Shown here: one piece after another, positions 35,846 to 48,652 of the stretch
Layout of the letters: each line of letters starts with the position of its first letter
Position numbering within the stretch: the stretch's first letter is position 1
Origin: Heliocidaris erythrogramma
Lineage: Eukaryota; Echinodermata; Echinoidea; Camarodonta; Echinometridae
Assembly: GCA_025617745.1 (NCBI GenBank)
Contig: CM046856.1
Coordinates: 45,375,049 to 45,439,048 of the forward strand
Direction: 5' to 3'
Length of the DNA stretch: 64,000 nt
The notes under the pieces: generated by a model
Databases searched by the model: none
Seen by the model: the letters and a program-made list of their open reading frames with translations, nothing else
Told to the model about the DNA's origin: nothing
Position numbers and translations under genes: made by a program

Positions 35846-36607
35846 TTCTCGCAAGATACAGGATGACCAATAACTCAAAAATAAATGACATGTGATATAT
35901 CACATTCTTTCTCTTTAATGCTTCCTGATGGCAGGAACTCATGAGCTAAATCACCAGCATTTGTTTACAAGCATTCTGCCATTGTGTAATGAGAAGTGAA
36001 AGAAATGATTGCGCCTATGTAGAAACTGCAAATACCTTGCTCATAAATAGAGGATCGAATACTAAAGGAGAGGAAATTATTCATGACGTAAGAGTGAGCC
36101 CTCTAGATGTTTACCTGGGGTGAACCCTGTGAGGTAAGTGATGGAAACTCACTTCAAGAATTCCAGTCATGACTTCACGTGAGATGAAGACGGAAAAAAA
36201 ATGGGTCATTCCATGAGGTTGGGGGAATAAACTATGACAATGTCCATTTAACGCTGGTATGAGATCTTCTAGTAGTTACACGTGGAAGATGATATCATCC
36301 GATGAAGATATTTATGTGATATGTATAGTAGTCAGTGCCCAGCCAGAATCATTCCTGTTTCAGTTGGTACTCTTTCAAAGCTTTGCTTAACATGCATTTC
36401 TTTTTTTCACCACCATTACATAGACTTCACATATAACATTACATACAATTTTGATCTTCCATATTGAATCACCATGAAGCAAAAGTACTTCTCAACATAC
36501 GCTAAACTCAATTTTAGAAAAGATTGTCATGGTTCTCTCTGGTTTGTCACAATAATTGCCCAACCCTGTGGAATGACGCAAATGTAATTACCTCTGAGTA
36601 AAAAATG
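33069..36607. other. Inferred intron with simple repeats
   Basis: No supported exon. Contains a (GT)n/(G)17 compound tract at 35814-35845 and TACATGTA clusters near 34405-34421. A 9-codon ATG-to-donor possibility at 36107-36133 is discussed under findings. Confidence 0.5.
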
Positions 36608-36892
36608 ATTGTGGTATAGTGGTTCATTCACTTGACTCTCAATCTAAGGGTTGAGGGTTCAAATCTCAGCCCAACACTACCATCTTACGGCAAGACATTA
36701 ATTCACTTTTCCCATTCTCCACCCAGGTGTTAAAAAATGGGTAGCCGGCAGGATTTATTCCTTGAAATGCACTGTGCTAATTACGGCCGGTGAAGCTAAA
36801 GCCAGGGTAATAATATCCAAACTCTTTGGAAGCGCATATTGTAACGTGATATGCACTATACAAGAATTTATTATTAATAATAATAATAATAA
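36608..36892 (+). mobile_element. tRNA-derived SINE, complete-looking copy
   Basis: The head carries an A-box-like GTGGTATAGTGGTTCATTC (36611) and a B box GAGGGTTCAAATCTC (36653-36667) at tRNA-like spacing. The body includes CCACCCAGGTGTT, CTTTGGAAGCGCATATTGTAA and ends in an (ATT/AAT)n tail to 36892. Inverted copies lie at 29240-29400 and 48653-48932. It is transcribed, if at all, by RNA polymerase III from the internal boxes. Confidence 0.8.
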
Positions 36893-38060
36893 TCGGTACC
36901 TCGGTAGAGGTTTAGTGTTAAAGTTTTTGCCCATTTTTTAACTTTTTCATATTTTTCACATTTTACTGGCAATAATTTAGTGTCCTGCGCTGTTTAACAT
37001 TACACAGGTAATGCATTTTTTAAAATATTGATACAATATTTCATCTCGGTGTATTCGTTGACTTTTAGTTCTTAGATGGTAATCAATGCTTATGGTCCGT
37101 TGGATTTTGCATTATTGTGATTAACAATCATCATTATGTGGAGACCGACTTGTATGAAGTGAAATTAGGCTTCTGCAAAAAGAAGCTTTCTTTATACTGA
37201 TTATTCTCAAATCGATATCGATACCAAGTTAGATGGAATGGTGGAATCGTTGGGCCCCTCTCCCTCTTTTTAGCAGGTTATTTATCCGTTACTGCGTGAT
37301 TTTTTTCCTCTGAGAATTTAAAGGTGATATTTTTGGAAATCCATTGTTCTTAACCATACATGTATTCTTTCTTTCATTTTAACCTTGTACATTTCAACAG
37401 CTATTTTCAAAAACTTTTTGATTTTCTTTCCTTCATAAAGTCCTCACATGGATAATGACCGATGTGTAAAAGCAAACTGTAACGAACAAGGAAATATGAG
37501 AAATTCTAATTGTTTGATTTATTTCCACATCAGAGAATCCAACTCAACTGACTTTTTTCAGGTCAGTACAGTGACTGAATGAATGACAATGAATTGTCTA
37601 GGTGTAGAAGTTACAAAATATATCTATTCTGAATAATTGCGTAGGCAGTATGCACTTTTTCCCCTCCAAATGGAGTGTTTTTGTGTTGATTATCAAAACT
37701 GAAATGAAAGGATGTTGACCACACTTTTATTTTGCTGTCATGGAGTTGGATATCTTTTTTCTGGGACTGATACAATCTAATTGTATATTTCTGAAATATT
37801 TGACATTGTTATAGTTCATATCTAATAAATCTATTATTTCTGATAACTTCTGACATTGCTTACTATCCACTTGTATTTTTGTAAAAAGCAAAATATTTGC
37901 GTTGATGTTTGAAAGTTCTTAGAGCAATTTAGATTTGATGTAATAAATGGTCTAGTATTATCATTTTATTAAAGAATGATTTTTATTGTCTGACTTACTG
38001 CTTTACTCGTCCATGCAAGTCTAAAGAATATTTTAAAAGTGAATAATAAGATGTTGAAAT
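36893..38060. other. Inferred intron, no feature
   Basis: AT-rich, no repeat ends or exon found. Confidence 0.4.
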
Positions 38061-38756
38061 TTAAAGGGCAATCCAACCTTTGTAATACAGTCAAACCTGC
38101 TTTAGCGACCACCTGTCTAGAAATTTTTGTTTACCTTAAACAAAGTTTCTCATTGAAATGTGTATTAAAGGCACCTGTCCATAAAGACCACTTTTTTGTC
38201 TCCCTTGAGTGGTCTTTATAGACAGGTTTCACTGTAATTTGATTTGTGTGAAAGTAGAAAAAAACCAGAGAAGCAGACTGGTGAAAGTTTAAATGAAATT
38301 GGATCAGCAATGAGAGAGTTAGAATGATTTTTTAAAAGTTGTAATCACTATACATATGGGAATTTCAAATTGGCCGTATCGGTACGGTCACTGTGATGTA
38401 GCAGCAGTAAACTTTCCCTTTTGTTCCAACACACAAAATTACTAAAATGTCAATTTTTCAAAATGTGTATCTCGGTATGATCTTTTTCTTTTTAGAGGAC
38501 CTATAAAAATATGCTACCTTCAATATACCTACCGAGGGAAAAGGCGCACAGGAGAAAAACAGAATTTTATAATATTTTGGTGTACGACAAATGAGATTAG
38601 CTTTCGATGTAGTGATCTCATTTTTCGAACATTTATAACTTTCTTATTCTTTGTCCTATTTCTTTCAAACTTTCACCTTCCTGTTTCTCTTTTTTTTTCT
38701 CCTTTTTTTTCTCCTTACACAAATCAGCTTTTGACAAAGGTTGAACTGCCCTTTAA
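38061..38756. mobile_element. TTAA-flanked MITE hosting a nested element
   Basis: Left end TTAAAGGGCAATCCAACCTT and right end AAGGTTGAACTGCCCTTTAA are complementary with two mismatches, bounded by TTAA at 38061-38064 and 38753-38756. A second element sits inside at 38086-38236, so the host is about 545 bp without it. A related right end (GGTTGGACTTTCCCTTTAA) occurs at 46477-46495. Confidence 0.75.
38086..38236. mobile_element. Small TACAGT...ACTGTA MITE nested in a TTAA element
   Basis: TACAGTCAAACCTG (38086-38099) and CAGGTTTCACTGTA (38223-38236) are inverted with one mismatch. Inner words TTTAGCGACCACC, AAAGACCACTTTT and GTGGTCTTTATAGACAGG are typical of a MITE type widespread in invertebrates. 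It encodes nothing. Confidence 0.7.
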
Positions 38757-38879
38757 AGTCTGTGAGCAAATAAGAGAGCTGGATACTGTTGCCATCTTTT
38801 TTTTAGCTTCATGCTATAGCTGCACGTAGCATACATGTACATGGTCTATGGATTGAATATCAAGTGCAACGTCCCTGCA

Positions 38880-39240
38880 TATGTAATGGTGGAATTTGAA
38901 AGCAGCATTTTCAAGGCCTGTTACTACCAAGTGCAGGCATTTATTAGTCTCACTTTCACCACTATCATTGGCAGAGCTATCAGGTTTCTGAGGGAAGACC
39001 TTGAAATGCTGCTGGCTTCTAAACACCAACTCTCTACATGGTCCCCAGTATTCAGCAGCTCTGATAGGCCACTTTCACACTCTGTCCCTTTTCAAGCAGC
39101 ATTTTCTCAACCTGTTTCTACCAAGTGCAGGCATTTATGTCAGTCTCAATTTCACCAGCTATGTTTGGTAGAGCTATCAGGTTTCCAAGGGAATGCCATG
39201 GAATACTGTTGGCTTTCAAACACTAGCTCTCTACATGGTC
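38880..39240. repeat. Tandem duplication, about 195-bp period
   Basis: The block GAAAGCAGCATTTTCAAGGC ... GAGCTATCAGGTTTC ... ACTCTCTACATGGTC (38897-39043) recurs in altered form at 39091-39240. The 136-codon frame across it (38835-39245) is a consequence of the repeat. Confidence 0.75.
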
Positions 39241-39249
39241 AGTAATATA

Positions 39250-39830
39250 ATGTAGCTCAGAAATACCTCTGTCATACTTATATCCTATCTGGATGTGGTC
39301 CCTTGTAGGTACCGGATGAAAAATGGTACGCTTTGTCAATACTAAATAAGTGATGCCCTGCTAGGCCATCTGGCTCTATGGATCCTCGATCATTTTAAGC
39401 TTGTGCATTTGTACTTGGTACAACGTGTTCATCAGCTCAGAAATGCATCTTTCATACTCTCATCCCTTCTGAAGTTGGTCCCCACATGGTGCAGGACAAT
39501 AAATTGTACTTTGTGTGAGTAAATAATTGATGCATGCTCGGACAACTTGATCATAAGCTTGTGCCTTCAAATTTGCATTTGTACATAGTCCTTCATGTTC
39601 AGCAGCTTAGAAATGACTCTTTGATACTTACCTTCCATCTGCAGTGGGTTCCCACTTGGTGCAGGATGAAAAACTGTATACTCTGTGCAAGAATGAATAA
39701 GCGAGCCCATTTATAAATTCAGCTGCTAGGCTGTATGTATCCATGGCTCCCAGATCATAAGCTTGTGCCTTTGTATTCGCATTTTCCGTGGTTTTCATGT
39801 TTGTATCACTCTAAATCATGCTAATGTACC
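39250..39830. repeat. Degenerate tandem repeat, three copies of about 175 bp
   Basis: Each copy contains CAGC(T)TCAGAAAT or TTAGAAATGACTCTTTGATA, then GGTCCC..., GGTGCAGGAtgAAAAA and ATCATAAGCTTGTGCC. Copies begin near 39254, 39432 and 39602. No coding sense. Confidence 0.7.
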
Positions 39831-39845
39831 TCTGCTGTCTAATGC

Positions 39846-40243
39846 CCTTTACACACTATACAATGAATACTGTACGATCTGACTGCCATCGGTTTGGGCA
39901 ACAAATTGCTACAACTTTAGATATGAAATTGACAAAATGTAAAATTTTCCTGATTGAGGTTCTTGTTAAATGGTCACACATAAATGGTATGATCACAGCT
40001 GAGGAATATCTTAGGCCTTTCAGCTGGAGAAAACACCAAATCACCTCCAAATCAGAGACAGACGTCTGATGTCACAATTTGCAACTGATTGGGCCACTTC
40101 TGCAACTTGAAGGCCCACAAAATACAATTTTACCGTTCACATGAAATTTTGTTGAATTTTTAACTTTTCGTATCTAAAGATATTTTCCAATTTATTACAA
40201 CAGTTGGATTGCAGTCTGATCGTATAGTGTGCTATGGACGTAG
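39846..40243. mobile_element. Probable MITE with imperfect terminal inverted repeats
   Basis: The left edge reads TTTACACACTATAC, and about 12 bases further ACGATCTGACTGCCATC. The right edge reads GATTGCAGTCTGATCGTATAGTGTGCTATGG, whose complement aligns with the left edge after allowing a 12-base insertion there. Nothing is encoded. Confidence 0.55.
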
Positions 40244-41087
40244 CCTTACAGGGGTATTTCATCTTTGGACAGAGCATGGATAAATATCCCATACTAGCCC
40301 TTGTCCACTTATGGTACAGACTGAGTCTGTTTTTGACCAACTATCACCAAGTCTGCACTTCCTCCCACCAAGATTTTTTTCTTGATACATGTAGATTGCG
40401 GAGCTGTCCAACAAGGATGGGATGGGGTTGGGTTACTCGTATTAGTTTCTTCAGTGCCCTATGCTGTAAATTATGAGGGTTTCTATGATAGCATGGATGT
40501 ACATGTACATTGTATGTGTGTGAAGCAGTATGGGGTTACCATGACGATTACACCATAGTTTATGATGCCTGAATGGGTGCTCTTAAAGTCAACGTGCCTG
40601 CATGTATTATGCAGCTCTCCCAAGTTTGAGAACACACATTTTATTGTTTGATGTGCATTATTGAATGAGCGTAAGAGAAGCATCGTTCTTGTAAAAAAAA
40701 AAGGGGGGGGTATGGTATCTAATACATGTACATGCTCATATTGGCAAGGTGTAGTGCGCAAATGGTGAAGTGCATCGCCAGTGGGACATGTTTATCTTAT
40801 CAATTATTGCAGATTACAAGAGGGGAGTGAGAGTGAAGTCTGAGTAATTGACCTCGTTTCTGTATGGAGGTGTAGGGTTGTATATCAATTGATTAATGAG
40901 ACAGTCGTGTCATTAATTGTTCATTCTGTCTTAGTCTTGTTAAGTCATTGATGGGATGCATGAAATTAATGTTGCCCATCACATCAATGATTTTCATTCA
41001 TCAGCAGCTTGGCTAGGAATTGAAGGTCATTCTTTGAGTTATGCAATTCATCAGATCATCCTTCACCTTGTGCTAGAGTTAACTCAC

Positions 41088-41296
41088 TGGCGGATTTAGG
41101 AAGCACAACTGGCAAGTGCTCCCAAGTGGCATACATGTACCTTAACCCAACCCCCAAATTGTGCTCCCTCTCCAATTTTTTGTACCATAAGACATCTGGA
41201 AAATGTGATAACTTTTCTTTTGTTTGCTTGTCCAAGATACTTTGGAATTGTGCCCCCCCCCCCTCTTTTTACAAAATCCTGGATCTACCTCTGGTT
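41088..41296. mobile_element. MITE-like element with GGATTTAGGA/TCCTGGATC ends
   Basis: Starts CTGGCGGATTTAGGAAGC and ends AAATCCTGGATCTACCTCTGG, roughly inverted to one another, with an 11-base C run at 41253-41263. It resembles the poly(G)-bearing repeats at about 196 and 12211. Confidence 0.55.
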
Positions 41297-43299
41297 CAGC
41301 GATCTACAGAGACTGACCTGGAAAATTGCTCTTATAATTTAGACCTACATATGGACGATTTGGTTACACCGGGGAGAAGATATGCCATGTGCTGTAGGCA
41401 TGCACAGCTCATGATCGTTCACTGTAATCTTGAAATCTTGAGATAACAGGAAATTAATTCTTACAGAATCAAACAAAATTTCAATTAAATGTTTGAGACT
41501 ACAAGTATCATCTGCGAAATGGTTTTTGGTAGTAAACATACATGTATAAAAGCTGATAATATTTGAAGAAACTCTGAATAAACTCATGCATGTTCAAATG
41601 TGAGTTGGTAGAATTGAGTTTATTTTCATATTTCTTACTAGTTGAAATTTAAAAATGGACAAAATGTTGATGCGTTATGTCATTAGAGTTTTGATGAAGA
41701 TGCGATAATTCGATATGGTGTACAAATAGATGGACATTTGCGATCCCATTGATGTCAACAAAGATTATCTGAAAGGCCTTATTTACATGCACTTCCTTGT
41801 ATTTCAAGTGGCCTAAAATCAGGAATTTCTTGGTGTAAATCCCATTGACAAAATATGACCTTTATGCAAACCAATTGTGTCGTGACAGGGTATCAGTTAC
41901 AATTGCAGATGGAAGAGGTGTTTATTCCCTAATAATGACCCTGCGTGACTGAAGTGTGAATCTTAGAAGGCTGCCTACATGCATGCCTGTCTCATCACAC
42001 GCACGTAGGCCAAATGTTTTATAGGGCTACACGAGGCATCAATTTGTCCAAGGAATTGGGGAGAAATGTCAGAGCTAACGAGGGCCAATTACACCATGGA
42101 GCTACAAAAACACGCCTGCTGTAACAGAGGTGTCAGTGTGCTATAGAGGGCGTTTTTCATATGTAACCGTGCCCTTGCCCTATCCAATCAATTTTTGCTG
42201 GGCATCATACAGACCATATTTTGGAGATAGAATAACAGTCCATGGTTATACAGATATAGGCTGGTGCATATCTTTCGCTGGTAACAAACCTAGATTATCT
42301 GAAACCACTTTTAAAGTTTGCTCTTGGTGTCTAAGTACAAATCAGACAAAGCGAACATCAAATTCCAAGGTACTTGTCAGCCAGTATAGAAATGCAACCT
42401 TTATTCATACTTCAGATGTTATAATAACTCGAAGGAGGTGACTTGTAAGTAAGCACTCGCAAGATAATATCGTTTGGTTAAAAAAAAAAAAAAATTGTCT
42501 GAAGTCTTCTGCCACATGCAAAGAATATTTTGAATACGTTCATAAGTACAATGTTTCTCTGATCATCACATACACATGTAGCGTATATACCGGTTGAATA
42601 AAACATTGATTAAAGCTAGTCTACGTGCACATACTATTTGTAAATAAGGAAAATATTGTGGCTTTAGCTGAGTCTGAACTTTCAAGTGTTTATACATTAT
42701 GGTCATTAGATGTAAGTTTCATGCATCCCTGGGACAAGTTACAATGTACTCATTGAAAAATACCTGGATCCCATAACAATACAAACTTTTTCTTCCACAT
42801 CCACCCTCAATTTGCTTGAATGTGGCTCGATCATTTCTTTTTTCTTTTTTTTCGAAGGTGGGGGGGTGCAAACCCCTAGTTTTTAAGACCTGTACTCTGA
42901 CAAGTTGGAAGGTCAGATTACAAGGATTGGTGCTAGGCAGGTATTACTTGGTGCTGAATGATGATTTCATTTGTTATAGGTGTATACTATCAGATGTATG
43001 TCACCCATCTGTAATTGCTCATGAGATATTTGATGTGGCCACTGTCCTTCTCCAGATACTTTCGTACCTGGTAGTTTGCCGTCTCAAACCCTTATATCAG
43101 TTATATCATGTTACACTGGGTCTGAACAGTGAGACTGTAAACTGCTTCTACCAACAGGTAGAGACCATCCTCTCTACCGCATGGATATAGCATTGTACGC
43201 ACGGCTCTATGCGAGCAGTTGGTGCAGCCGTACAACCAAAATTAGGAGCCCTACACTCAAACACAGTATGTGGGACACCATGTACTATAGACAATCCAA
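41297..43299. other. Inferred intron, no gene supported
   Basis: Open frames at 42130-42441 and 42816-43190 (103 and 124 codons) have no recognisable domain and no convincing splice boundaries. No repeat ends found. Confidence 0.45.
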
Positions 43300-43983
43300 T
43301 ATGCTTTTCACACTTACTTTTCTTAACCCCGGACTATCGTTTTTGCTTTTCACACTTGTGTTTGTAATCCCACGCTTAGCCGGGGTTGAGAAATTTTCCG
43401 CTTTTCACACTTGCGCTTGCTTAACCCCGAACTATCCGATAGCTCATGAATATTGATATCTTCACTGACAGGATGACTGACTTATCAAGCCCAAAGGACG
43501 CACAAATCAACTGGCTTACTAAGCATCAACAAATAGCCTGATGTATAACACTACTATCTCATACGAAAGAAGAAGAGATATCTTCACTATCGCGCATGCC
43601 TCGTAAAAATACTAGTCGTCAAGATCAAGCATGTACTACATGTACATGTATATGTACATGTACTTGCAACGCATGAAGCCGAGGTAAACAGGTGAACTTT
43701 CGCACCCGGAAGCTTTATTAGGAAATGCATATTTATGAGCACATTGTCTGTGATGACCGGCATGTGTGGTCCTTAGCACCGCATTTTCTTTTCGTTTTCA
43801 CACTTGCATTCTTAGCACCGCAATTGTGGTGCTAGCACCGCAATTGCCCGGCTAACCCTGCTTTTTTGCAGGGCCAGATAGTCCCGTACTAATTGCGGGG
43901 TTAGCCCACTTTGGTAAAAGTAAGTGTGAAAAGCAAGTGGGCTAAGCTTAACCCCGGGAAATTTTGCAAGTGTGAAAAGCATA
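43300..43983. mobile_element. MITE with 16-bp inverted ends and repeated GCTTTTCACACTTG
   Basis: TATGCTTTTCACACTT at 43300-43315 and AAGTGTGAAAAGCATA at 43968-43983 are exact complements. TA at both edges can be read as the target duplication. The motif GCTTTTCACACTT(G) recurs near both ends (43351, 43403, complement at 43922), with TTAACCCCGG words between, as expected for transposase-binding subterminal repeats. No protein frame. Confidence 0.78.
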
Positions 43984-44180
43984 CAAATGTACTTGAAAAA
44001 AACTCCTATGCAAAAGGTACATGATTTGATTTTTGATAAAAAAAGACGTTATACCGATTGTCACATTAAATCGCCTTTAGAATTAGTAAGGATAAACATG
44101 TTATGCCTGTTTCTGCAGTTAATTTGTGGAAAAGACTTTGCGATGCTGAATTATTTAATTCTAAAAATGCATAAAACTGT

Positions 44181-44255
44181 ATTGAAACAAGGACTATTGA
44201 AACAATGGACTATTGAAACAATGGACTATTATGCACAATGGACTATTATGCACAC
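44181..44255. repeat. Short tandem repeat of AATGGACTATT
   Basis: About four copies of (CA)ATGGACTATTGAAA or ATGGACTATTATGCAC, units of 17-19 bp. It produces part of the open frame at 43972-44319. Confidence 0.8.
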
Positions 44256-46279
44256 AAATAAAATAACAATTTGTGTTCACAAACTCAAAAGCTGCATAAA
44301 AAGAGCACGCTTTTTTTAAAGCATCCATTCAGAAACCCTGCATTGTAGGGTCAGTGAAGGAGAAGTTGCCATGGTAACTGCAAATGCAGCAGCTGGTCTT
44401 GGCAAGCGTGTACAGTAAATCAAACAAACTTTGACTGATATCAAAATGGGATAATGCTAGATCCATTTTATTGCATTCATAACAATTTGCCTCAAAATGC
44501 TAGTATTATGTGCATAAAAGCCCCCAAATAAATGGGCATTATTTTGATGGGGAAGTCCTACAATGCTCTTTTTCTGCTCCTATGAATGGGCTCTTGGGAG
44601 TTTATGAAAGGGGTATAAACTGATCAGATAAAATAATAAAAGAAACTGTGGAAAAATTATTTTAAACCCTGTTTTGCAAACAAGATCTCAACGAAAAAAG
44701 TACAGTCATTTGTAAGTTTAAGAATTTAGCCTTGTCTTCTTGATGATGATAATCTGGATTTATATAGATTTAAAATCAATCGTCTCTCATCCTTCCCAGA
44801 TCTCCAGGTAGCATATTACCAAGTGTATTTAAATTTGTTGGTTTACACATTCCAGGTTTAAACCTCAGAAGAAAAGAGAATTGAACATGGGAGTGTCACT
44901 ATTAAAAAGCGTGATTGGTTAAGTGTGAGCATTTTGTCCGTCCATGACACAAAATATATATTTTATCATAACATTAATTGAAGGACTATAACTACCATGA
45001 AATATATCAAAAGTTACTAGAAATTTGGTTCTTTAAAGGGTTCCAAGGTGCCAGAGTTTGTGGACCAAACTATTTTTAAGCGGGGTTGTTGTAAAAAAAA
45101 ATGACAATTATAGCAAAATTTCCATCTCTGTGATGCAAAATTTTCACATCTCTTATGAAATCTAAAGCTTGTTTTGAAATTCGAAATGTCTGATAGGAAA
45201 GCTAATTTATATGACTAACATATTGGCAAGTGAAATTAGACAAGATCATGTTCTAATATTAATAGCAAAAGAGTAATGACAAGTCAACACAAAATTTCTA
45301 TCTCCCAGAAATGGAGCATTTCATTGATTCTCATTTAAATAAGTAACCATAACAACCAAATTTTATCAATTTTCAGTATACCTAGTGATACCCTCCACAA
45401 CAAATCCTAAAGCAATCCATCACATCTAATCACTTTATTTTACAGGCCTCCCAACTTTGAAAATTTTGAAAATGTCCGTCTTTGACGCGAACTGATCACA
45501 CTCTAAGCAAATCAAGAGAATTGCTGAGCATCGTGCACTGTTTTTTATCTCATCATAAGTGCATCAACCTCCCCCATGGCCCAGTCCAGCTATTGCATAT
45601 GAGCCCAGATCCGTCCTAGGCACTTACTGGATTACATTCACTTTTTATATGGTTTAATGAAAAATCTTGACAAACAGGAAGAGTACATGTAGCTAGATGT
45701 TTGCAGTTTTTATTGATATATTTGTGTATTGTCACCACGCTGCTGGGCACATGTACGATCTGCCATCATGAATTAAAAATTGTGTTTCTTCCCAGAAAAC
45801 ATGCATATATGACAAACATACTGGTAACATCTTTTATAGTGTGGAATCCATCAGCCGTTGCTATGCTGGGCAACTCTTAAGCAACATTTGTTTCATTAAT
45901 TCTAGAGTGCACTCTTTCTTTTTTTAAACATGGTGTATAAAATTTGTATGATGCAGTAATGAATTTGTGATATTCTTTCAATGGCTTTGGTGTTATGTCT
46001 TCGACTCCAGATGCCAGGATATTATTGCATTAGCTATGTTCAACAAAGTTCTGAATTTTCGAAGTTGTAATCAATCAAATACAAATTGGCAAATCCCTGA
46101 CGTATCTTGCGAGCTCCTCTCCCATTTGCTCTGTAATGAAAAAATTGTGAATTTCTATTTTTTCTAAAGAAAATATTTTATCATACAATGTATGCACCCT
46201 AGATATAATCATTTCCCTTATGCTTTTGCACAAAACCTGTATGATACAAATTTATTCCCTCATCAAAAACAAAGAAAAT
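44256..46279. other. Inferred intron, no feature
   Basis: AT-rich sequence, no exon or element end found. Confidence 0.4.
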
Positions 46280-46495
46280 GAAAATTTATGAATTTTTGCA
46301 TAAAGAGCAAATTGGAGAAGAGTTCACAATATGCATCATGGAGTTGGCAATTTAGGTTTTATTGATTTCAACTTCAATAATTCATAACTCTCTTATTTCT
46401 TATCGGATTTTGCTCAAACTTTCATATATTATGTTTCTTCATTTTTTCTGCTCTTTTTAAAACCAATTTGTAATCAGGTTGGACTTTCCCTTTAA
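46280..46495. mobile_element. Fragment related to the TTAA element at 38061
   Basis: Ends GGTTGGACTTTCCCTTTAA (46477-46495), like the right end at 38737-38756. Inner words CATAACTCTCTTATTTCTTA and GCTCAAACTTTCA resemble the corresponding part of that element. The left end was not located. Confidence 0.5.
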
Positions 46496-46525
46496 TAAAA
46501 GGGAAGGAGTGGACTTTCTCTTTAA

Positions 46526-48652
46526 GGTTAGACAAACAATGGTGTACTCTTTCTTGTGTCTTGAGAAAAACTATTCAAATCAAAGCAGACATGACTTGAT
46601 TCAATTGTACTTTTTGACCATTTTCAGGATTTAGTAAGGTCCCTAAACCTTTTTTGCCAGTTTTCTTGTGTTATAGTTGATTAATGGCAAGATACTGATA
46701 ATGCTATTGAGCTGCTCTGAAGCTTTTCTTCTGCATGTGGAATATCAAACCGATGAGAAGTAAATCTTCCCTGACTGTTGATGTAAACTGCAAGTAATAT
46801 TTCGTTTTGTTGAACCTGTGTATTTTGGTGAAGATACCAAAAAGAAAGAAAAGAAAGAAAAAAAATTAATAGAAGAACTTTTAATGTATATTAAAGTAGG
46901 CATATCTCTACAAACAATGTCACAGTACAGTTGACAGCCCATTCGAAGAATTCAACAAACTGTATTCCAGCTTATGTAACCACTGAACCCAAACTTGCCT
47001 TTCACAAAGCATTGTTAAGATTTGTTTCTCTCTCTCTCTCGGACTGATGCACTCACAACACTGTAGAAGGATAAACAAAGCCATTAGAAGCAAACTGCCT
47101 TTCGCTTTATAAGCTGGAGAAGACCAATAAGTAAATGCTAGCAAAGTAGGCAATCTGGTTTTGAGCTGAGCGTGATCGGGTTGCCAGTCAGTACGTTTGC
47201 GGACTACACTGGGAGATAGGGATTTAAATATAGACAGGTCTACCGGGAGAGTGCGAGAGAGCTGCTGAACACAGGACAGCATCTCTCAGTTCCAAGAAGC
47301 AGACAGTAATATACTACCAGTGCAGAGAGTGGATGAATATATACCGGCTGAAGCAGATAGTGATATACATATGTATATGACCAGTCACTTGAACTTATGC
47401 ATGTACACAGGATTTATATGAATGTGCTCTAGATATTCTTCAAGTGGAGATACATAATTTCAGTGAGTTTTTGCTTTTCATACAAGCCTCATTCATATAT
47501 TTGTCATACATTCCATTTTCAGTGCACGATGCTCATCTACATGTACAACATGACTGTATGCCCCAGTGCTTATTTAGGTGATTTGGCAATGGTAATGCAT
47601 TCTTCACTGCTTCGATAGGCCACTTGCCAAGGGAAATAAAAGATACACATAAACGCTAGCCAATATAAAACTCTGTGTTTTGTGTTTGGCTGCATACTAT
47701 TTGTCGACTACAGTACATTCTTTTGTGGTACATTGTAGGTATTATCAGCTGATAATAGAATTGTTTCATTTTTTGTTAGATGTATGTTTGTAACACGATA
47801 CCAGCATTTTTATACAGCCATGTGAAATTCATTGTAATGCCGCATGGAGGGCACTCACACATATGCGAGGTTATTGCAGATAACCTCGCACTTTGCACCT
47901 TTGAACTGCGATGAATTTCCTCTCGTAGCAAGTGTGTGATATTAAGCACATATGTATGCTGGAAAGGAACAAGATTGCTGGCCAAAAACAGTCTGAAAAT
48001 TTCACTTCATCAAGATGATGAAGATCCTGTTGAAGAATCTGGCATGAAATTAGATATTCTATCATTCTAAAATGTAGAAGGAAGTATTTCTCAAAATTCT
48101 ACTGATTATATTGGTGTTTTTACCTCTTCAACTTAGGGGTCGTGACCACCGCCAAAATTGCCACAGCCCCACATATGTAGTTATGGTTCTGTGAGTGTAT
48201 GGAGGGAGTAACTTGAACAATACCGTTTCATATTCACTTCCAGAAGCGGATTTAGTCCGGACTAAGTCAGGATCTATATATCCATATCTCAAGTCCTGCT
48301 AGCATTCATACGTATAGCAGCTAGAGTACATGTACATCACATCTGCTATGCGCATTTGTTTCCATGGTTGTGCAGATGGCATGCCTAATAATCCCTCATT
48401 GTCTGTTTTTTTTCCCCCACCACCATTTCGTAAAACATACAGCGAACCCACGTAAAGATATCTCGATCCGCATTGAGTAGTGCGGATAGCGTTCATATTA
48501 CAAGTAAATCCACTTCCGTTCAGGACCTAATCCGGACTCAAACCTGCTTGAGAAGTGGATCGAGAAGTCTGGACTCAGTCCGGACTCAGTGCAGATTAAG
48601 TGATGCTGATAGCGTTCATATAATAACCTTTGCATCCCGACTAAGTCCGGAG
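46526..48652. other. Inferred intron, no gene supported
   Basis: The minus-strand frame 46920-47282 (120 codons) lies in a less AT-rich patch (about 47030-47340) but shows no domain. The CCGGACT-rich words at 48250-48650 suggest a degraded repeat. Nothing firmer. Confidence 0.4.

Noticed and set aside
38835..39245. 136-codon plus-strand frame
   Set aside because: It lies entirely across a tandem duplication and reflects the repeat.
42816..43190. 124-codon plus-strand frame
   Set aside because: No domain, weak composition and no splice context; it probably occurs by chance.
46920..47282. 120-codon minus-strand frame and a less AT-rich patch
   Set aside because: No domain was found. The patch could be an untranslated exon or promoter, but no splice site or start could be argued.
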